Source of the DNA: Clostridia bacterium
GTDB taxonomy: Bacteria > Bacillota > Clostridia > Christensenellales > CAG-138
NCBI GenBank assembly: GCA_017416425.1
Contig: JAFQCL010000006.1
Span: forward strand, 28,660-92,659
Direction of reading: 5' to 3'
DNA: 64,000 nt
The notes below the pieces were generated by a model that worked only from the letters and a program-made list of their open reading frames with translations, was not told where the DNA came from and did no database searches. The position numbers and the translations under genes were made by a program. Shown piece by piece: positions 35,924 to 44,910 of the stretch; position 1 is the stretch's first letter; each line of letters starts with the position of its first letter.

Positions 35924-36394
35924 ATGAAATGCATCTACTGTCAAGGCATCGATAATAAGGTCGTTGATTCAAGACCTTCGGAAGACAACACGGCCATAAG
36001 AAGGCGGCGTGAATGCTTAAACTGCGGTCGTCGCTTTACTACATATGAAAAGGTAGAGGAACTTCCGATAATGGTCATTAAAAAGGACGGAAGAAGGGAG
36101 CCCTTTGACAGCATGAAGATATCCCATGGCGTGAGAAAGGCCTGTGAGAAAAGACCTGTATCCGCACAGAGCATAAACCAGCTCGTTACAGATATAGAGC
36201 ATGCCGTAAACAACCTGCTTTTGCCTGAAGTCGAAAGCACCCGCATAGGCGAGATGGTAATGGAGAGGCTTAAGGATATGGACGAAGTGGCATATGTTCG
36301 CTTTGCCTCCGTGTATAGGCAGTTTACCGATGTAAACACGTTTATAATCGAAATAGAAAAGCTGCTTGGCACAGCTGCGAAGCCGCAGGTGTGA
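35924..36394 (+). CDS. nrdR: Transcriptional repressor NrdR
   Basis: 156 residues. ATP/dATP-sensing repressor of ribonucleotide reductase genes. The zinc ribbon [17 protein letters not shown]...[12 protein letters not shown] and the following ATP-cone ([20 protein letters not shown]) are complete. [17 protein letters not shown] is the family's C-terminal signature. The start with GGGGG about 10 nt upstream gives the canonical N-terminus. A likely target in this window is nrdJ. Forms an operon with pgeF. Confidence 0.96.
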   Translation: MKCIYCQGIDNKVVDSRPSEDNTAIRRRRECLNCGRRFTTYEKVEELPIMVIKKDGRREPFDSMKISHGVRKACEKRPVSAQSINQLVTDIEHAVNNLLLPEVESTRIGEMVMERLKDMDEVAYVRFASVYRQFTDVNTFIIEIEKLLGTAAKPQV

Positions 36395-36399
36395 GCGTT

Positions 36400-37218
36400 A
36401 TGTCGAATTTTAACATCGGCTGCCTGCCATATGAGGTAAATGGGCTTCTTTTATTGAAGTCACCTTTACTTTTAGAAAAAAATATCAAACATGGCTTTAC
36501 AACAAGAAAAGGTGGCATAAGCCCCGGCAAACGAAGCGGACTTAATCTTAGCTTTTCAAGGTATGATGACCCAAGTGAACCCATATCCAACCTAAAGCTT
36601 CTTTGCGAGGCCGAAAAGCTTGATATGAAGGATATCGTGCTTGTAAATCACGAGCATGGCAACACTATATTCACGGTGGAGGCTTCGCACCGAGGGCGAG
36701 GTATAACAGTTGAGCCGCTTCCTCCCTGTGACGGGCTTATAACCCGAGAAAGAGGGATCACGCTCATGACGCTTCATTCGGATTGCTGCGGTTATCTCAT
36801 GTATGACCCGAAAACCAAAAGCATAGGTGCGGCTCATGCCGGCTGGCGCGGAACAAAAAAACGCATTGGATGCAATATGATCGATGCTATGAAGGAGCGC
36901 TTTGGAGCTGAACCTCAAAATATACTTGTTGCGGTGCTGCCGAGCATATGCGGAGCATGTTATGAGGTGGACGAAGCGCTTGCGGAGAGCTTTTTGCTTG
37001 AATTTAAAGATGAGCGGGTCATGAAGCCTAAAAATTCCGGCAAGGCATACCTTGACATAGAGTATGCATGCGCGCTTCAGCTTTTAGAAAGCGGCGTTTT
37101 GCCCGAAAACATACAGCTTATGCACAGGTGCACCATGGAAGAGACGGAGCTGTTTTACTCCTACAGAAGGGATGGACTTGATGCGGGAGCAATGGCCGCC
37201 TATATAACGCTTTCTTAG
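36400..37218 (+). CDS. pgeF: Peptidoglycan editing factor PgeF / purine nucleoside phosphorylase-like (YfiH, DUF152)
   Basis: 272 residues. YfiH/LACC1-like multicopper-oxidase-fold protein (formerly 'laccase domain'). It shows HGFTTRKGGISPG, VNHEHGN in place of the usual NQVHG, DGLITRERGITLMTLHSDCC, and the metal site AAHAGWRGTKKRIG. Near the C-terminus are PSICGACYEVDEALA and EETELFYSYRRDG. Family members act on purine nucleosides and/or remove misincorporated L-Ser from UDP-MurNAc. GTG at the nrdR stop is an alternative start; the ATG after AGGTG was chosen. Confidence 0.92.
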   Translation: MSNFNIGCLPYEVNGLLLLKSPLLLEKNIKHGFTTRKGGISPGKRSGLNLSFSRYDDPSEPISNLKLLCEAEKLDMKDIVLVNHEHGNTIFTVEASHRGRGITVEPLPPCDGLITRERGITLMTLHSDCCGYLMYDPKTKSIGAAHAGWRGTKKRIGCNMIDAMKERFGAEPQNILVAVLPSICGACYEVDEALAESFLLEFKDERVMKPKNSGKAYLDIEYACALQLLESGVLPENIQLMHRCTMEETELFYSYRRDGLDAGAMAAYITLS

Positions 37219-37277
37219 CTTTGTTTATTTTGCGAAGCTGTTAGAGACAATAAATTAGCTTTTAGGGGAGAGCTTAT

Positions 37278-38741
37278 ATGAACAAAAGAAAAAAAAACAG
37301 GCTATGGTCGAGAACTGTAATTATTTCCCGGGCAATATTTGCTGTGCTCTTTATAACAACGCTCGTAATTGGGCTTGTTTCGCTTGCGCAGCCGGATACC
37401 GGCGGGAGCTATGACGATATCGATGAGGGCTTTTTCTACGAAGGCATATCCGTAAACGGCCATCCACTTGGCGGGCTTACCTATGAGCAGGCTTGGGAGC
37501 TTATAATCCCCGAAGTGCAGGCTCGGATAGATGCATTCAGCGTGAGCGTAAGGGTGCTTTCAAGCACTTGGGTGCTTACCGCTCCCGAGCTTGGCATTAC
37601 AAGCGATCTTGGAGAAATACTCGCAGAGGCGCATGGGCTTGGCAGAGGGGATACCTTGGCAAACAACAAGGCTGAGCAGGAGGATATACTGAATAATGGC
37701 AGAAGCTATACCGTCTCATTGCGCATTGATGACGAAAAGACAGCAGCCGTAGTAAGCTCCATTGCTACACATGTAAATACGCCTGCGGTGAACGCAAGCG
37801 CAACCGCCAATGTGCGTGCGGGCGAGCCGATGTTTATATATACAGAAGGTATAGACGGAAAAATGCTCAATGAGGAGACTATCGTCGAGGAGATAGCGGA
37901 GGCTGTACGATCAAACGATGAGGGTGAGACCGTTTTGCTGCCTGAATTTGAAGATGATCGCCCGGATATAACGGTGGACATGCTGAAGGAGCAGACGCAG
38001 CTCATTGCCATGCATCAGACGTATTATGCAGAAGGAAGCCTCAGCAACCGCAATAGAATTAGAAATATTCAGAAGGCGGCTGACATATTAAATGGCGCCG
38101 TGATACAGGTGGGCGAGGAGTTTTCGTTCAATGAGTTTATTGGCCCTCGCACCGAGAACGGAGGTTGGATGCTTGCGCCCGGTATCGTAAACGGATCAAG
38201 GTATACCCAGCAGGCAGGCGGAGGAATATGCCAGGTATCGACTACGCTTTATAACGCGATACTAAAATGCGGTCCTCAGATAGGCATAACGGAGCGAAGA
38301 AAGCATTCATGGCCCTCCTCCTATGCCGATTACGGCCTTGACGCTACCGTTTCTACAGGCGGTCCCGATCTTAAATTTATAAACAATACCCCATCGCCCA
38401 TATACGTATTTGCTTATGCGGATAATGAGAACTATATCATGACCGTATACATATACGGTACTCCGCTTCCCGAAGGCGTGGAATACAAAATAGAGGGTAT
38501 TACCGAGGAGGTACTAAAGCCCCAAGATCCGATATACATAGATGTTCCTACATGGCCTGAGGGCTATATGCAGACCTATATTACCGCAAGAGATGGCTAT
38601 AGAGCTACTGCATATCGGTATAAGTATGTAGATGGCGAGCTTGTAAACACGGAGGAGCTTTATACGGATATCTATAACCCTGTTCAGGGGCAGATAAAGC
38701 AAGGGGTAGGAAGCGCGCTTCTTCCCATACCAAAGGATTGA
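37278..38741 (+). CDS. VanW family protein with peptidoglycan-binding domain
   Basis: 487 residues. One N-terminal membrane helix (IISRAIFAVLFITTLVIGLV) anchors an extracellular protein. A putative peptidoglycan-binding domain (~50-230, including EGISVNGHPLGGLTYEQAWE) precedes the VanW domain (~245-400) with FSFNEFIGPRTENGGWMLAP, QAGGGICQVSTTLYNAIL and HSWPSSYADYGLDATVSTGG. A small beta-rich tail follows. VanW proteins recur in spore-forming Firmicutes, some next to vancomycin-resistance genes, but no resistance cluster is here. GGGGAG lies 7 nt before the ATG; a terminator follows. Confidence 0.92.
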   Translation: MNKRKKNRLWSRTVIISRAIFAVLFITTLVIGLVSLAQPDTGGSYDDIDEGFFYEGISVNGHPLGGLTYEQAWELIIPEVQARIDAFSVSVRVLSSTWVLTAPELGITSDLGEILAEAHGLGRGDTLANNKAEQEDILNNGRSYTVSLRIDDEKTAAVVSSIATHVNTPAVNASATANVRAGEPMFIYTEGIDGKMLNEETIVEEIAEAVRSNDEGETVLLPEFEDDRPDITVDMLKEQTQLIAMHQTYYAEGSLSNRNRIRNIQKAADILNGAVIQVGEEFSFNEFIGPRTENGGWMLAPGIVNGSRYTQQAGGGICQVSTTLYNAILKCGPQIGITERRKHSWPSSYADYGLDATVSTGGPDLKFINNTPSPIYVFAYADNENYIMTVYIYGTPLPEGVEYKIEGITEEVLKPQDPIYIDVPTWPEGYMQTYITARDGYRATAYRYKYVDGELVNTEELYTDIYNPVQGQIKQGVGSALLPIPKD

Positions 38742-38865
38742 TATTGTAAAAGGCACCCTTGGGGGGATTACACCTTTTCACGAAGACGCCGGGACGCATA
38801 CTCCACTGATGGGAGCTTCCCAGGCAGCGCCCATTAAAAAAATACATCGAAAACTACTCTTAATC

Positions 38866-38892
38866 GGCTTTGCATTTAGCAGAGCCTTTTTT
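38866..38892 (+). terminator. Terminator of the VanW gene
   Basis: An 8-bp stem GGCTTTGC/GCAGAGCC (one G-U) with an ATTTA loop, followed by six T. The 120 nt before it contain only GC-rich non-coding sequence, including a GGGACGCATA fragment. Confidence 0.75.
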
Positions 38893-38982
38893 GTACGCTG
38901 AAAATATATTTCGATAACAGGGAAAAATGCCTTTACAATTTTAATTCCATGAGTATAATAATAAAAAAGGAGGATTTGATTT

Positions 38983-39381
38983 ATGTTTAATAAAATTAAA
39001 ACAGTATGCCAGAGCGCATTTGACGAAAAAATGGCTGAAATATCCGAGCGCATAGACCAGCTTAGCGCACAAGATCGTAATGAGGAAGCTAATATGCTCA
39101 AGGCCGCAAAGAACATATACGGCATATTCAGTCAATTGCTGGACACGGCCGAGGCTCAGCGCGATACAGACGAAAAAAGGCTTGCGCTTTATTATTCGTA
39201 CCTGGACAGCATAAGTGCGCCATGGAAAAAGTCGCTCGAAATAGCCAAAGAGCGTGGTGATTTTAAAAAGCTCGCCATTGAAGAGCAAAAGCTTAAAGCG
39301 TTTTATGATGTATGTCGCATGGTGGACGCGGCGGCTTCAGAGGGTTTTACGGTGGCGCTGTATAAAAAGAGCAGGAGGTAA
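38983..39381 (+). CDS. Small helical protein of unknown function (132 aa)
   Basis: Unrecognised. A strong GGAGG lies 9 nt before the ATG. The product is almost entirely helical and charged, with heptad-like stretches (FDEKMAEISERIDQLSAQDR; EAQRDTDEKRLALYYSYLDS), no signal peptide and no membrane segment. It ends with a basic KKSRR tail. The next gene, an ArsR/DUF2087 regulator, starts 10 nt after its stop, so the two are an operon and the small protein may work with the regulator. It could be a coiled-coil partner or a stress protein; nothing decides this. Confidence 0.65.
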   Translation: MFNKIKTVCQSAFDEKMAEISERIDQLSAQDRNEEANMLKAAKNIYGIFSQLLDTAEAQRDTDEKRLALYYSYLDSISAPWKKSLEIAKERGDFKKLAIEEQKLKAFYDVCRMVDAAASEGFTVALYKKSRR

Positions 39382-39391
39382 AAAAGTAAAT

Positions 39392-39964
39392 ATGCCTTAC
39401 AATGAAAATGAGGAAAAAATACTCGATAAGACCGCCATATTTAAGTGTCTTGCAGATGGTTCAAGACAGCTCATCGTAGCCGGACTTATGAAGGAGCCGA
39501 TGTATGTTGAACTTATATCCGAAAGACTGGCGCTTTCTCCGTCTACTGTCAGCTATCACCTTAAAATGCTCGAAGCATCAGGTCTTGTAAGCTCAAAAAA
39601 GGAGCAATATTACACCATCTACAGCCTAAATAAGGAGCTTTTTGATAAAACGCTCAAAGAGCTGATCTGTCCCGATGATATGCAGATAAGCGCAGAGCAT
39701 CAGCGCGAGCTTGAATACCGAAATAAAGTGCTAAAGAGCTTTATGGAATATGGAAAGCTAAAATCGATACCTACGCAGCGTAAGAAAAGACTCATAATAC
39801 TTGAGGAGATAGCATCGCATTTTGAGATAGGGCGAAAGTATTCCGAAAAGGAAGTGAACCTTATAATCGCAGATATACACGATGATTTTTGCACCATAAG
39901 GCGCGAGATGATATGCTGCGGCATAATGGTGAGGGATCATGGAGTGTATGAAAGGGTAAAATAG
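39392..39964 (+). CDS. ArsR-type winged-helix regulator with DUF2087 domain
   Basis: 190 residues. N-terminal ArsR-like winged helix (~10-85: ADGSRQLIVAGLMKEP, ISERLALSPSTVSYHLKMLE, then ASGLVSSKKEQYYTIYSL). A C-terminal DUF2087 domain (~115-190) has PTQRKKRLIILEEIASHFE, YSEKEVNLIIADIHDDFCTI and a V-R-D-H-G-V-Y-E-R ending. DUF2087 occurs in many putative transcription factors. No metal-binding ELCVCDL box is seen, so this is probably not a metal sensor. GGAGG lies 13 nt before the ATG. A terminator follows. Confidence 0.85.
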   Translation: MPYNENEEKILDKTAIFKCLADGSRQLIVAGLMKEPMYVELISERLALSPSTVSYHLKMLEASGLVSSKKEQYYTIYSLNKELFDKTLKELICPDDMQISAEHQRELEYRNKVLKSFMEYGKLKSIPTQRKKRLIILEEIASHFEIGRKYSEKEVNLIIADIHDDFCTIRREMICCGIMVRDHGVYERVK

Positions 39965-39976
39965 CAGCATAAAAAT

Positions 39977-40012
39977 AAAAGCGACCGAAAATTCAGCTCG
40001 GATCGCTTTTTT
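39977..40012. terminator. Bidirectional terminator between the ArsR/DUF2087 gene and addB
   Basis: AAAAGCGA/TCGCTTTT with an inner CCGA/TCGG closes a short loop. T runs follow on the plus strand and a shorter one on the minus strand. Confidence 0.8.
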
Positions 40013-40020
40013 GTGTTATT

Positions 40021-43000
40021 CTAAAGCATGGCTTCAAAATCATCCGCCGTCATTTTAGGTATGACGCGAGGCAAAAGTCCTGCATAACCCGGCTCAAATC
40101 GGCATACAGAACGAAAGTCGCAAAACCTGCATTGCTCAAGGGGCGTGCTTCTTGATGATATGGCGGGATTTGGCGTGGCATTGCCCTCCATCATCTCGGA
40201 AAATGTGCGCTTTGCCTTTTCGGAGGCGAATTCGATTGTAAGATCAAGCACATTGCTGCTTATAAGTCCATTTCCCGTGTATTCGCCGTCCTTATTGAGC
40301 TTAACGCCTATCACCGGTGATTTTGAACGATTTTTTTCATATATAGGCTCTGTAGCCTGAATTATGTTTTCATCATTGAGCGTTATCCCGTCAAGCCTGA
40401 AGCGTGAGAGCGATTTGTCATGTATAGCTTCCGCATCGGTGCCGTTTATCGAAAGGGGAGTGCTGATTATCGGCATATAGTAGATGCCGCATGCGCGAAG
40501 GGCACTGTCGCATGAGAGCAGCGCTGCGATATAGAGCGCAAGCTGCATCTTCACTCCGAAATAAAGCTCGCCAAAGCCAAAAGCTTTGCCATGCGTCTTG
40601 TAGTCGATGACGCGCACATATACGGTATCGCCCTCATTCAGGTAGTCAACACGGTCTATGCTTCCTGTTATGGAGAAGGTTGAGCCGTCCTTAAGCACCA
40701 GCTTAAACGGAGGATAAGCGCCGTCCATGCCAAATGTGATCTCGCTGCCAAAGGGCTTAAACCTTCCAAGCGCAAGCTGGCTTACTATGGCTCTTGCAGC
40801 GAATACCGCGCATTCGCACATGTATCTGCCAAGCACCGACATACGGCTTGTGCTCTCAAATATACCGCTATTGTGCTGCTTTGCGGCAGCTTGCGCTATA
40901 GGGAGTACTATGCTTTCTATATCATCAGGCGAAAGGGCAGTGAGATCCACGTCATTTTGAACGATATGGCGTATAAATTTATCCAGCACATCATGATAAA
41001 AGGTGCCGGTATCGGTAGCGCGCTCCGAAAGCTCACTTCTGGGTCTTACGCCAAGGCCATATTGCATAAAATATTTGAACGAACATATATTGAAAGTCTC
41101 AAGGCGTGATGAGCTTCCTATATTGTGCTGTCCATATAGCTCTTTTGCAAGCTCCTTACCTATTGGCTTTGAGGCGGGGCTGAAAAACAGCGCCTTTTTT
41201 ATCATATCAAGGCTTTCTTTATAGCGGGCGTCGCCTGCCGCCATGCCGTAGAGCCTTTCTGTCTCCTTATCCATAATGCCGGAATCGCAGAGGTTTCTAA
41301 GTCTTTGCGCAAGCTGCGAAAGGCACATCTCGGGGTGCTCCGGCTCGATGTATCCGCCTATATCGCTGCGTGGCTTTAAAGCTTGAAATATCTCCATTAA
41401 AGCTTCTGCCACAGCCGCGGGCGGAAGTCCCGCATCGCTGCTTGCAAGGTATGATATATATAGCTTATCCGTGGGCTTACACAGCGCAGAATATATGCCA
41501 AATACGGTGCCTGCGTTTCTTGTCTTGCTGCTATCCCAGGTCTTTATCCCAAGATCGTTTAAAAACGCAAGCTCCCTATCATCTATCATGTCCGAGTCCT
41601 GTATGGGCACAGGGAAAAAGCCCTCATTCGCACCGATTACAAACAGCTGCTTTACTCCCAAAAAACAGGTGCGGTTTACATCCCCGATGAGAAGCTGATC
41701 GGCCGTTGTGGGTATTATGCCTATGCTGTATGAGGAAAGCGCCTCGAGCATAAGCTCCAAAAATCGCTTGCTGCTGACATTGCAGCTCCCAAGTATTGTA
41801 TGCATCTGCCCAAGCAGCTTCATGGTAATATCAAAGGCCTGTTCATTTTCGGAGCAAAGCTCAAAAAGCCCTTCCTCACGAAGCTTATTTGATATGATTT
41901 TAAGCTTATCCGCTATATTTTGGCGGCAGATGTAGTCATAAAGCTTCTCCAGCTTATGAGAAACGCTCTTTTTTGAGGAAAGTTCCGATTGAAGCCTTTT
42001 AAGAGGAGAGATGACCGCATCCTTTATGGCTAATATATCCGGGGTACAGCCTTCGCGCTCAAACTGCTCAAATCTTTTTGCGCCTTCTATGCCGTATTTT
42101 AATATGTAGTTTTCAAAGCGCTCAAGGGCGTCCTTATCCTCCGATATGAGCCCCGTTTTTATAAGGCAAAGAACATCACGCATTTTATAATTGCCTGTAA
42201 CGCAGTTTAAAGAGGCGAGTATGAAATCCGACAGGGGATGCTTTGTAAGCGGGTGGGTCATATCCATAAAAAACGGGATGGAAAAACGCCTGAGCGAACG
42301 CACGAGCGCGGCGTTATAGGCTTCGCTATTTGCAGTGAGCACCGCCATATCGCAAAACCTCGTGCCGGCTTTAGCCCTGCGTATTATCTCATTGCAGAGC
42401 ATATCGCATTCTAAAGCAATGCTTGAGGCGGCAAAAAGTTCGATCGAGCCATCTTCAATGGGAGAAGAATACGATTCCTCATGCGGCCATGCAAACAATT
42501 CACGCTCCATGAGGCTTAGCGAAGGAGAGAATATGCCCTCACTTCTGGTAATATGCTGAGTTGATATGTTGCAGCCAAGCTCCGAGGCGGTCTTAAAAAG
42601 GCGGGTATAGGCAAGGCTTGTTTGCGAGAATATCTCACTATCACGGCAGTTTTTGGAACCATCCATGCAAAGCGCTATCGTCATATCGCTGCATAACTTC
42701 ATAAGCTCCCCAAGCACCCTGTATTTTTGCTCGGTCAGAAACTCAAATCCATCTACAAATACCATAGAACCCGCTATCGATGAATCCTTTAGCCTTAAAA
42801 TAGGCTGATTTACCATGTCCTCAGAGTCGAGATAGCGGGAGGAAAGATATTCTTCGGTCTTTTCGAATATAAGCGCGAGATCGTGAAGTTTGGCAAAAAG
42901 GCCGGTGGGCGCTTTTTCATGGTTTGCCGCGAAATTCAAAAGCTCGGGCGTTATCATAAACCGCTTGAACCTTGAAAAAAGCTCCTCTAAGCGCTCGGTA

Positions 43001-43347
43001 AAGCCTGCGCTGTCGGCAACACGGCCATAGGTCAAAAGCGCATGCTTATTTTCCTCTATAGCCTTTCTTATTACCATCCGCTTGCCCTGATGGGACAGAT
43101 ATACCGTTCTGTCGCCCGTTTCAAAAAGCACGAACTCCGACAGGGATGTGAACGAGTACACCGCGTTTTGGGTAAAGCCCATTTCAAGCCTATTTGCAAG
43201 CATTCGCTCCGTTTCAAATGTGAAAGGCTCGGGCACCAGTAAAAAAGCCCTGTGACCGCTCTTTAAAGCCTGCGCTATACCGTCGTTTATAACGCTGCTT
43301 TTACCGCTTCCCGCGCGGCCGATCAAAAAACTGATATTACACGCCAT
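40021..43347 (-). CDS. addB: ATP-dependent helicase/nuclease subunit B
   Basis: 1108 residues. AddB of the AddAB double-strand-break resection complex. N-terminal Walker A LIGRAGSGKSSVINDG. The C-terminal RecB-like nuclease has VRVIDYKTHGKAFGFGE and LQLALYIAALLS-like helices (MQLALYIAALLS). The iron-sulphur staple is one Cys in LETFNICSFKYFMQYGLG plus CRFCDFRSVCRFE at the extreme C-terminus. The partner AddA is not adjacent: this gene ends convergently with the ArsR/DUF2087 gene. AGGAG lies 6 nt before the ATG; it follows thpR by 32 nt. Confidence 0.93.
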   Translation of the reverse strand: MACNISFLIGRAGSGKSSVINDGIAQALKSGHRAFLLVPEPFTFETERMLANRLEMGFTQNAVYSFTSLSEFVLFETGDRTVYLSHQGKRMVIRKAIEENKHALLTYGRVADSAGFTERLEELFSRFKRFMITPELLNFAANHEKAPTGLFAKLHDLALIFEKTEEYLSSRYLDSEDMVNQPILRLKDSSIAGSMVFVDGFEFLTEQKYRVLGELMKLCSDMTIALCMDGSKNCRDSEIFSQTSLAYTRLFKTASELGCNISTQHITRSEGIFSPSLSLMERELFAWPHEESYSSPIEDGSIELFAASSIALECDMLCNEIIRRAKAGTRFCDMAVLTANSEAYNAALVRSLRRFSIPFFMDMTHPLTKHPLSDFILASLNCVTGNYKMRDVLCLIKTGLISEDKDALERFENYILKYGIEGAKRFEQFEREGCTPDILAIKDAVISPLKRLQSELSSKKSVSHKLEKLYDYICRQNIADKLKIISNKLREEGLFELCSENEQAFDITMKLLGQMHTILGSCNVSSKRFLELMLEALSSYSIGIIPTTADQLLIGDVNRTCFLGVKQLFVIGANEGFFPVPIQDSDMIDDRELAFLNDLGIKTWDSSKTRNAGTVFGIYSALCKPTDKLYISYLASSDAGLPPAAVAEALMEIFQALKPRSDIGGYIEPEHPEMCLSQLAQRLRNLCDSGIMDKETERLYGMAAGDARYKESLDMIKKALFFSPASKPIGKELAKELYGQHNIGSSSRLETFNICSFKYFMQYGLGVRPRSELSERATDTGTFYHDVLDKFIRHIVQNDVDLTALSPDDIESIVLPIAQAAAKQHNSGIFESTSRMSVLGRYMCECAVFAARAIVSQLALGRFKPFGSEITFGMDGAYPPFKLVLKDGSTFSITGSIDRVDYLNEGDTVYVRVIDYKTHGKAFGFGELYFGVKMQLALYIAALLSCDSALRACGIYYMPIISTPLSINGTDAEAIHDKSLSRFRLDGITLNDENIIQATEPIYEKNRSKSPVIGVKLNKDGEYTGNGLISSNVLDLTIEFASEKAKRTFSEMMEGNATPNPAISSRSTPLEQCRFCDFRSVCRFEPGYAGLLPRVIPKMTADDFEAML

Positions 43348-43379
43348 GGGTCTCTCCTGCTTATTTTGCTGTCTTGATA

Positions 43380-43916
43380 TTAATAGAGCTTTTCCCTGTG
43401 AAGCGGTATGTACTGCATGCCATGAGGCGTGCGGCGGCTTTCAAAAAGCGTTATCTCCCGCACCTGCATGGATGCGTTGACCTTTGAGCCAAAAAGCTTT
43501 TTTTCCGCTTCGTTGGAATTATAAATAACGCTCCTTGCAAGCGTTATATGAGGCGAAAAACGCTTGTATTCACGGGAAAAGCCATGGTCGTACATGGACG
43601 ATTGAAGTGATTCGTAAAGCAAACTCAGCTCATCAAGATCACCGCCAATACGCACGATCGAGGTGATCGAATCGCTACGGCGAAAGGTATCATAGCCGCT
43701 AAGGTGCAGATTAAAGGGTCTTATGCCGCGGATAGCCGCCTGCATAGCGGATACAGCATCCGAAAGGGCGTCTGATTCGCCGATGAAGTGAAGCGTTATA
43801 TGGAAATTTTCAAGCGGCACCATGCGTCCCTTGGCATTTGCTTTAAGCGCGTTTTGAAGTCCAAGGAGCGTGCGCTTCATCTGAATTGGCAGGTCTATCG
43901 CTATAAAAAGTCTCAT
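43380..43916 (-). CDS. thpR: RNA 2',3'-cyclic phosphodiesterase (2H/LigT family)
   Basis: 178 residues. Two H-x-T-x motifs, FHITLHFIG and HITLARSV, are the catalytic hallmark of 2H phosphoesterases; MRLFIAIDLP is the typical start. It opens cyclic phosphates on RNA in vitro; biological substrate unclear. The ATG was chosen on family fit, with GGAGAG about 11 nt upstream, over longer readings. In an operon with addB. Confidence 0.92.
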   Translation of the reverse strand: MRLFIAIDLPIQMKRTLLGLQNALKANAKGRMVPLENFHITLHFIGESDALSDAVSAMQAAIRGIRPFNLHLSGYDTFRRSDSITSIVRIGGDLDELSLLYESLQSSMYDHGFSREYKRFSPHITLARSVIYNSNEAEKKLFGSKVNASMQVREITLFESRRTPHGMQYIPLHREKLY

Positions 43917-44002
43917 GTATAAACAGGCTCTCCTTAATTTAAGGCTTTTTTTCATTATAGCACAACGCGCATGTGGAAAATATAAAAACATTTAAAAAGC
44001 TA

Positions 44003-44031
44003 TTGCCATAAGGCTCATTATGTGATAGAAT
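44003..44031 (+). promoter_or_regulatory. Promoter of the FMN-riboswitch/ribU transcript
   Basis: TTGCCA, exactly 17 nt, TAGAAT; each hexamer matches five of six consensus bases. The FMN aptamer begins just downstream at the expected transcription start. Confidence 0.7.
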
Positions 44032-44035
44032 CCAT

Positions 44036-44166
44036 ACAGCTTCGGGGCAGGGTGCGATCCCCTACCGGCGGTTAAAGCCCGCGAGCTAAGGCAGCTTTGC
44101 TGTCCTGGTTGAATCGGTGTAATTCCGATGCCGACGGTCATAGTCCGGATGAGAGAGGCGACGTTG
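44036..44166 (+). ncRNA. FMN riboswitch (RFN element)
   Basis: The conserved RFN core is present: CGGGGCAGGGTG at the 5' side, ATCCCCTACCGGCGGT, then AAAGCCCGCGAGC, a variable arm, GGTGTAATTCCGATGCCGAC, GGTCATAGTCCGGATG and the closing GAGAGAGGCG. It lies directly upstream of a terminator and the riboflavin transporter gene. FMN binding is expected to favour termination and switch the transporter off. Identity is seen in sequence; mechanism is inferred from the family. Confidence 0.95.
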
Positions 44167-44181
44167 ATATGTATCAAATTC

Positions 44182-44222
44182 GCTCCCCTTTTATGTACTC
44201 CATATGAGGCGGAGCTTTTTTC
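44182..44222 (+). terminator. Expression-platform terminator of the FMN riboswitch
   Basis: GCTCC...GGAGC with an extra inner CC...GG pairing, followed by six T, between the aptamer and ribU. This placement is typical for transcriptional control by FMN. Confidence 0.8.
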
Positions 44223-44275
44223 ATATCACACCGCCGCTGTGAAGCAAAATTTATTAAAAAGGCGGTAAAATCACA

Positions 44276-44908
44276 ATGGAAGAAATCAAAGCTGTAAACA
44301 AAACAAAAACGAAGAACTCGGTATATGTAAAAAAGCTGGTAATGATAGCGCTTTTTGGCGCACTTGCCACCGTGGTCATGATGTGGAAATTCCCCATACC
44401 ACTTGCGCCATCGTTTTATAAGTTCGAGTTTTCAGAGGTAATAACGCTTCTTGGCGCATACATATTAGGTCCTGTTTCGGGCGTGGTGATAGAGCTTATA
44501 AAGTGCCTTTTAAACCTTTTGATCGATGGCACTACTACGGCTTATGTGGGCGAAATATCAAATTTTGTTATCGGCTGCTCGCTCATAGTTCCCGCCTCTA
44601 TACTTATGCGTAAAATGAAGGGGATAAAGGGACTGGTGCTCGGCGGTGTTGTCGGCATTATATCGGTAACGGTAGTTGCGGCGCTTTTAAACTATTTTGT
44701 GCTCATACCCGCTTATGTTTCGGTAGCGGGCTACCCAATGGATGCCATAATCGGTATGGCCGCAAGCATATATCCCTCCATTGACGACCTGTTTGGGCTG
44801 ATAATTTTATGCACCGTTCCCTTTAACCTTTTAAAGGGCGGCGTGTCCGTACTTGCAGGCGTGCTTATCGCAAAGGCGCTGCCTAAAAAGCTGACGCAAG
44901 GAATATGA
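44276..44908 (+). CDS. ribU: Riboflavin ECF transporter substrate-binding component
   Basis: 210 residues with six hydrophobic segments. It is an S component of an energy-coupling-factor transporter; KLVMIALFGALATVVMM carries the AxxxA contact motif for EcfT in helix 1. FKFEFSEV-like YKFEFSEVITLLGAYILGP, the KCLLNLLIDGTTTAYVGE segment and FNLLKGGVSVLAGVLIAK fit RibU. The FMN riboswitch upstream makes riboflavin the very likely substrate. The shared EcfA/EcfT module is not in the window. Weak AGGCGG site about 11 nt before the ATG. Confidence 0.92.
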   Translation: MEEIKAVNKTKTKNSVYVKKLVMIALFGALATVVMMWKFPIPLAPSFYKFEFSEVITLLGAYILGPVSGVVIELIKCLLNLLIDGTTTAYVGEISNFVIGCSLIVPASILMRKMKGIKGLVLGGVVGIISVTVVAALLNYFVLIPAYVSVAGYPMDAIIGMAASIYPSIDDLFGLIILCTVPFNLLKGGVSVLAGVLIAKALPKKLTQGI

Positions 44909-44910
44909 TT

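Noticed and set aside
37278..38741. VanW as evidence of a vancomycin resistance cluster
   Set aside because: No vanA/B-type ligase, vanH, vanX or two-component system is adjacent; VanW proteins are common in spore-formers.
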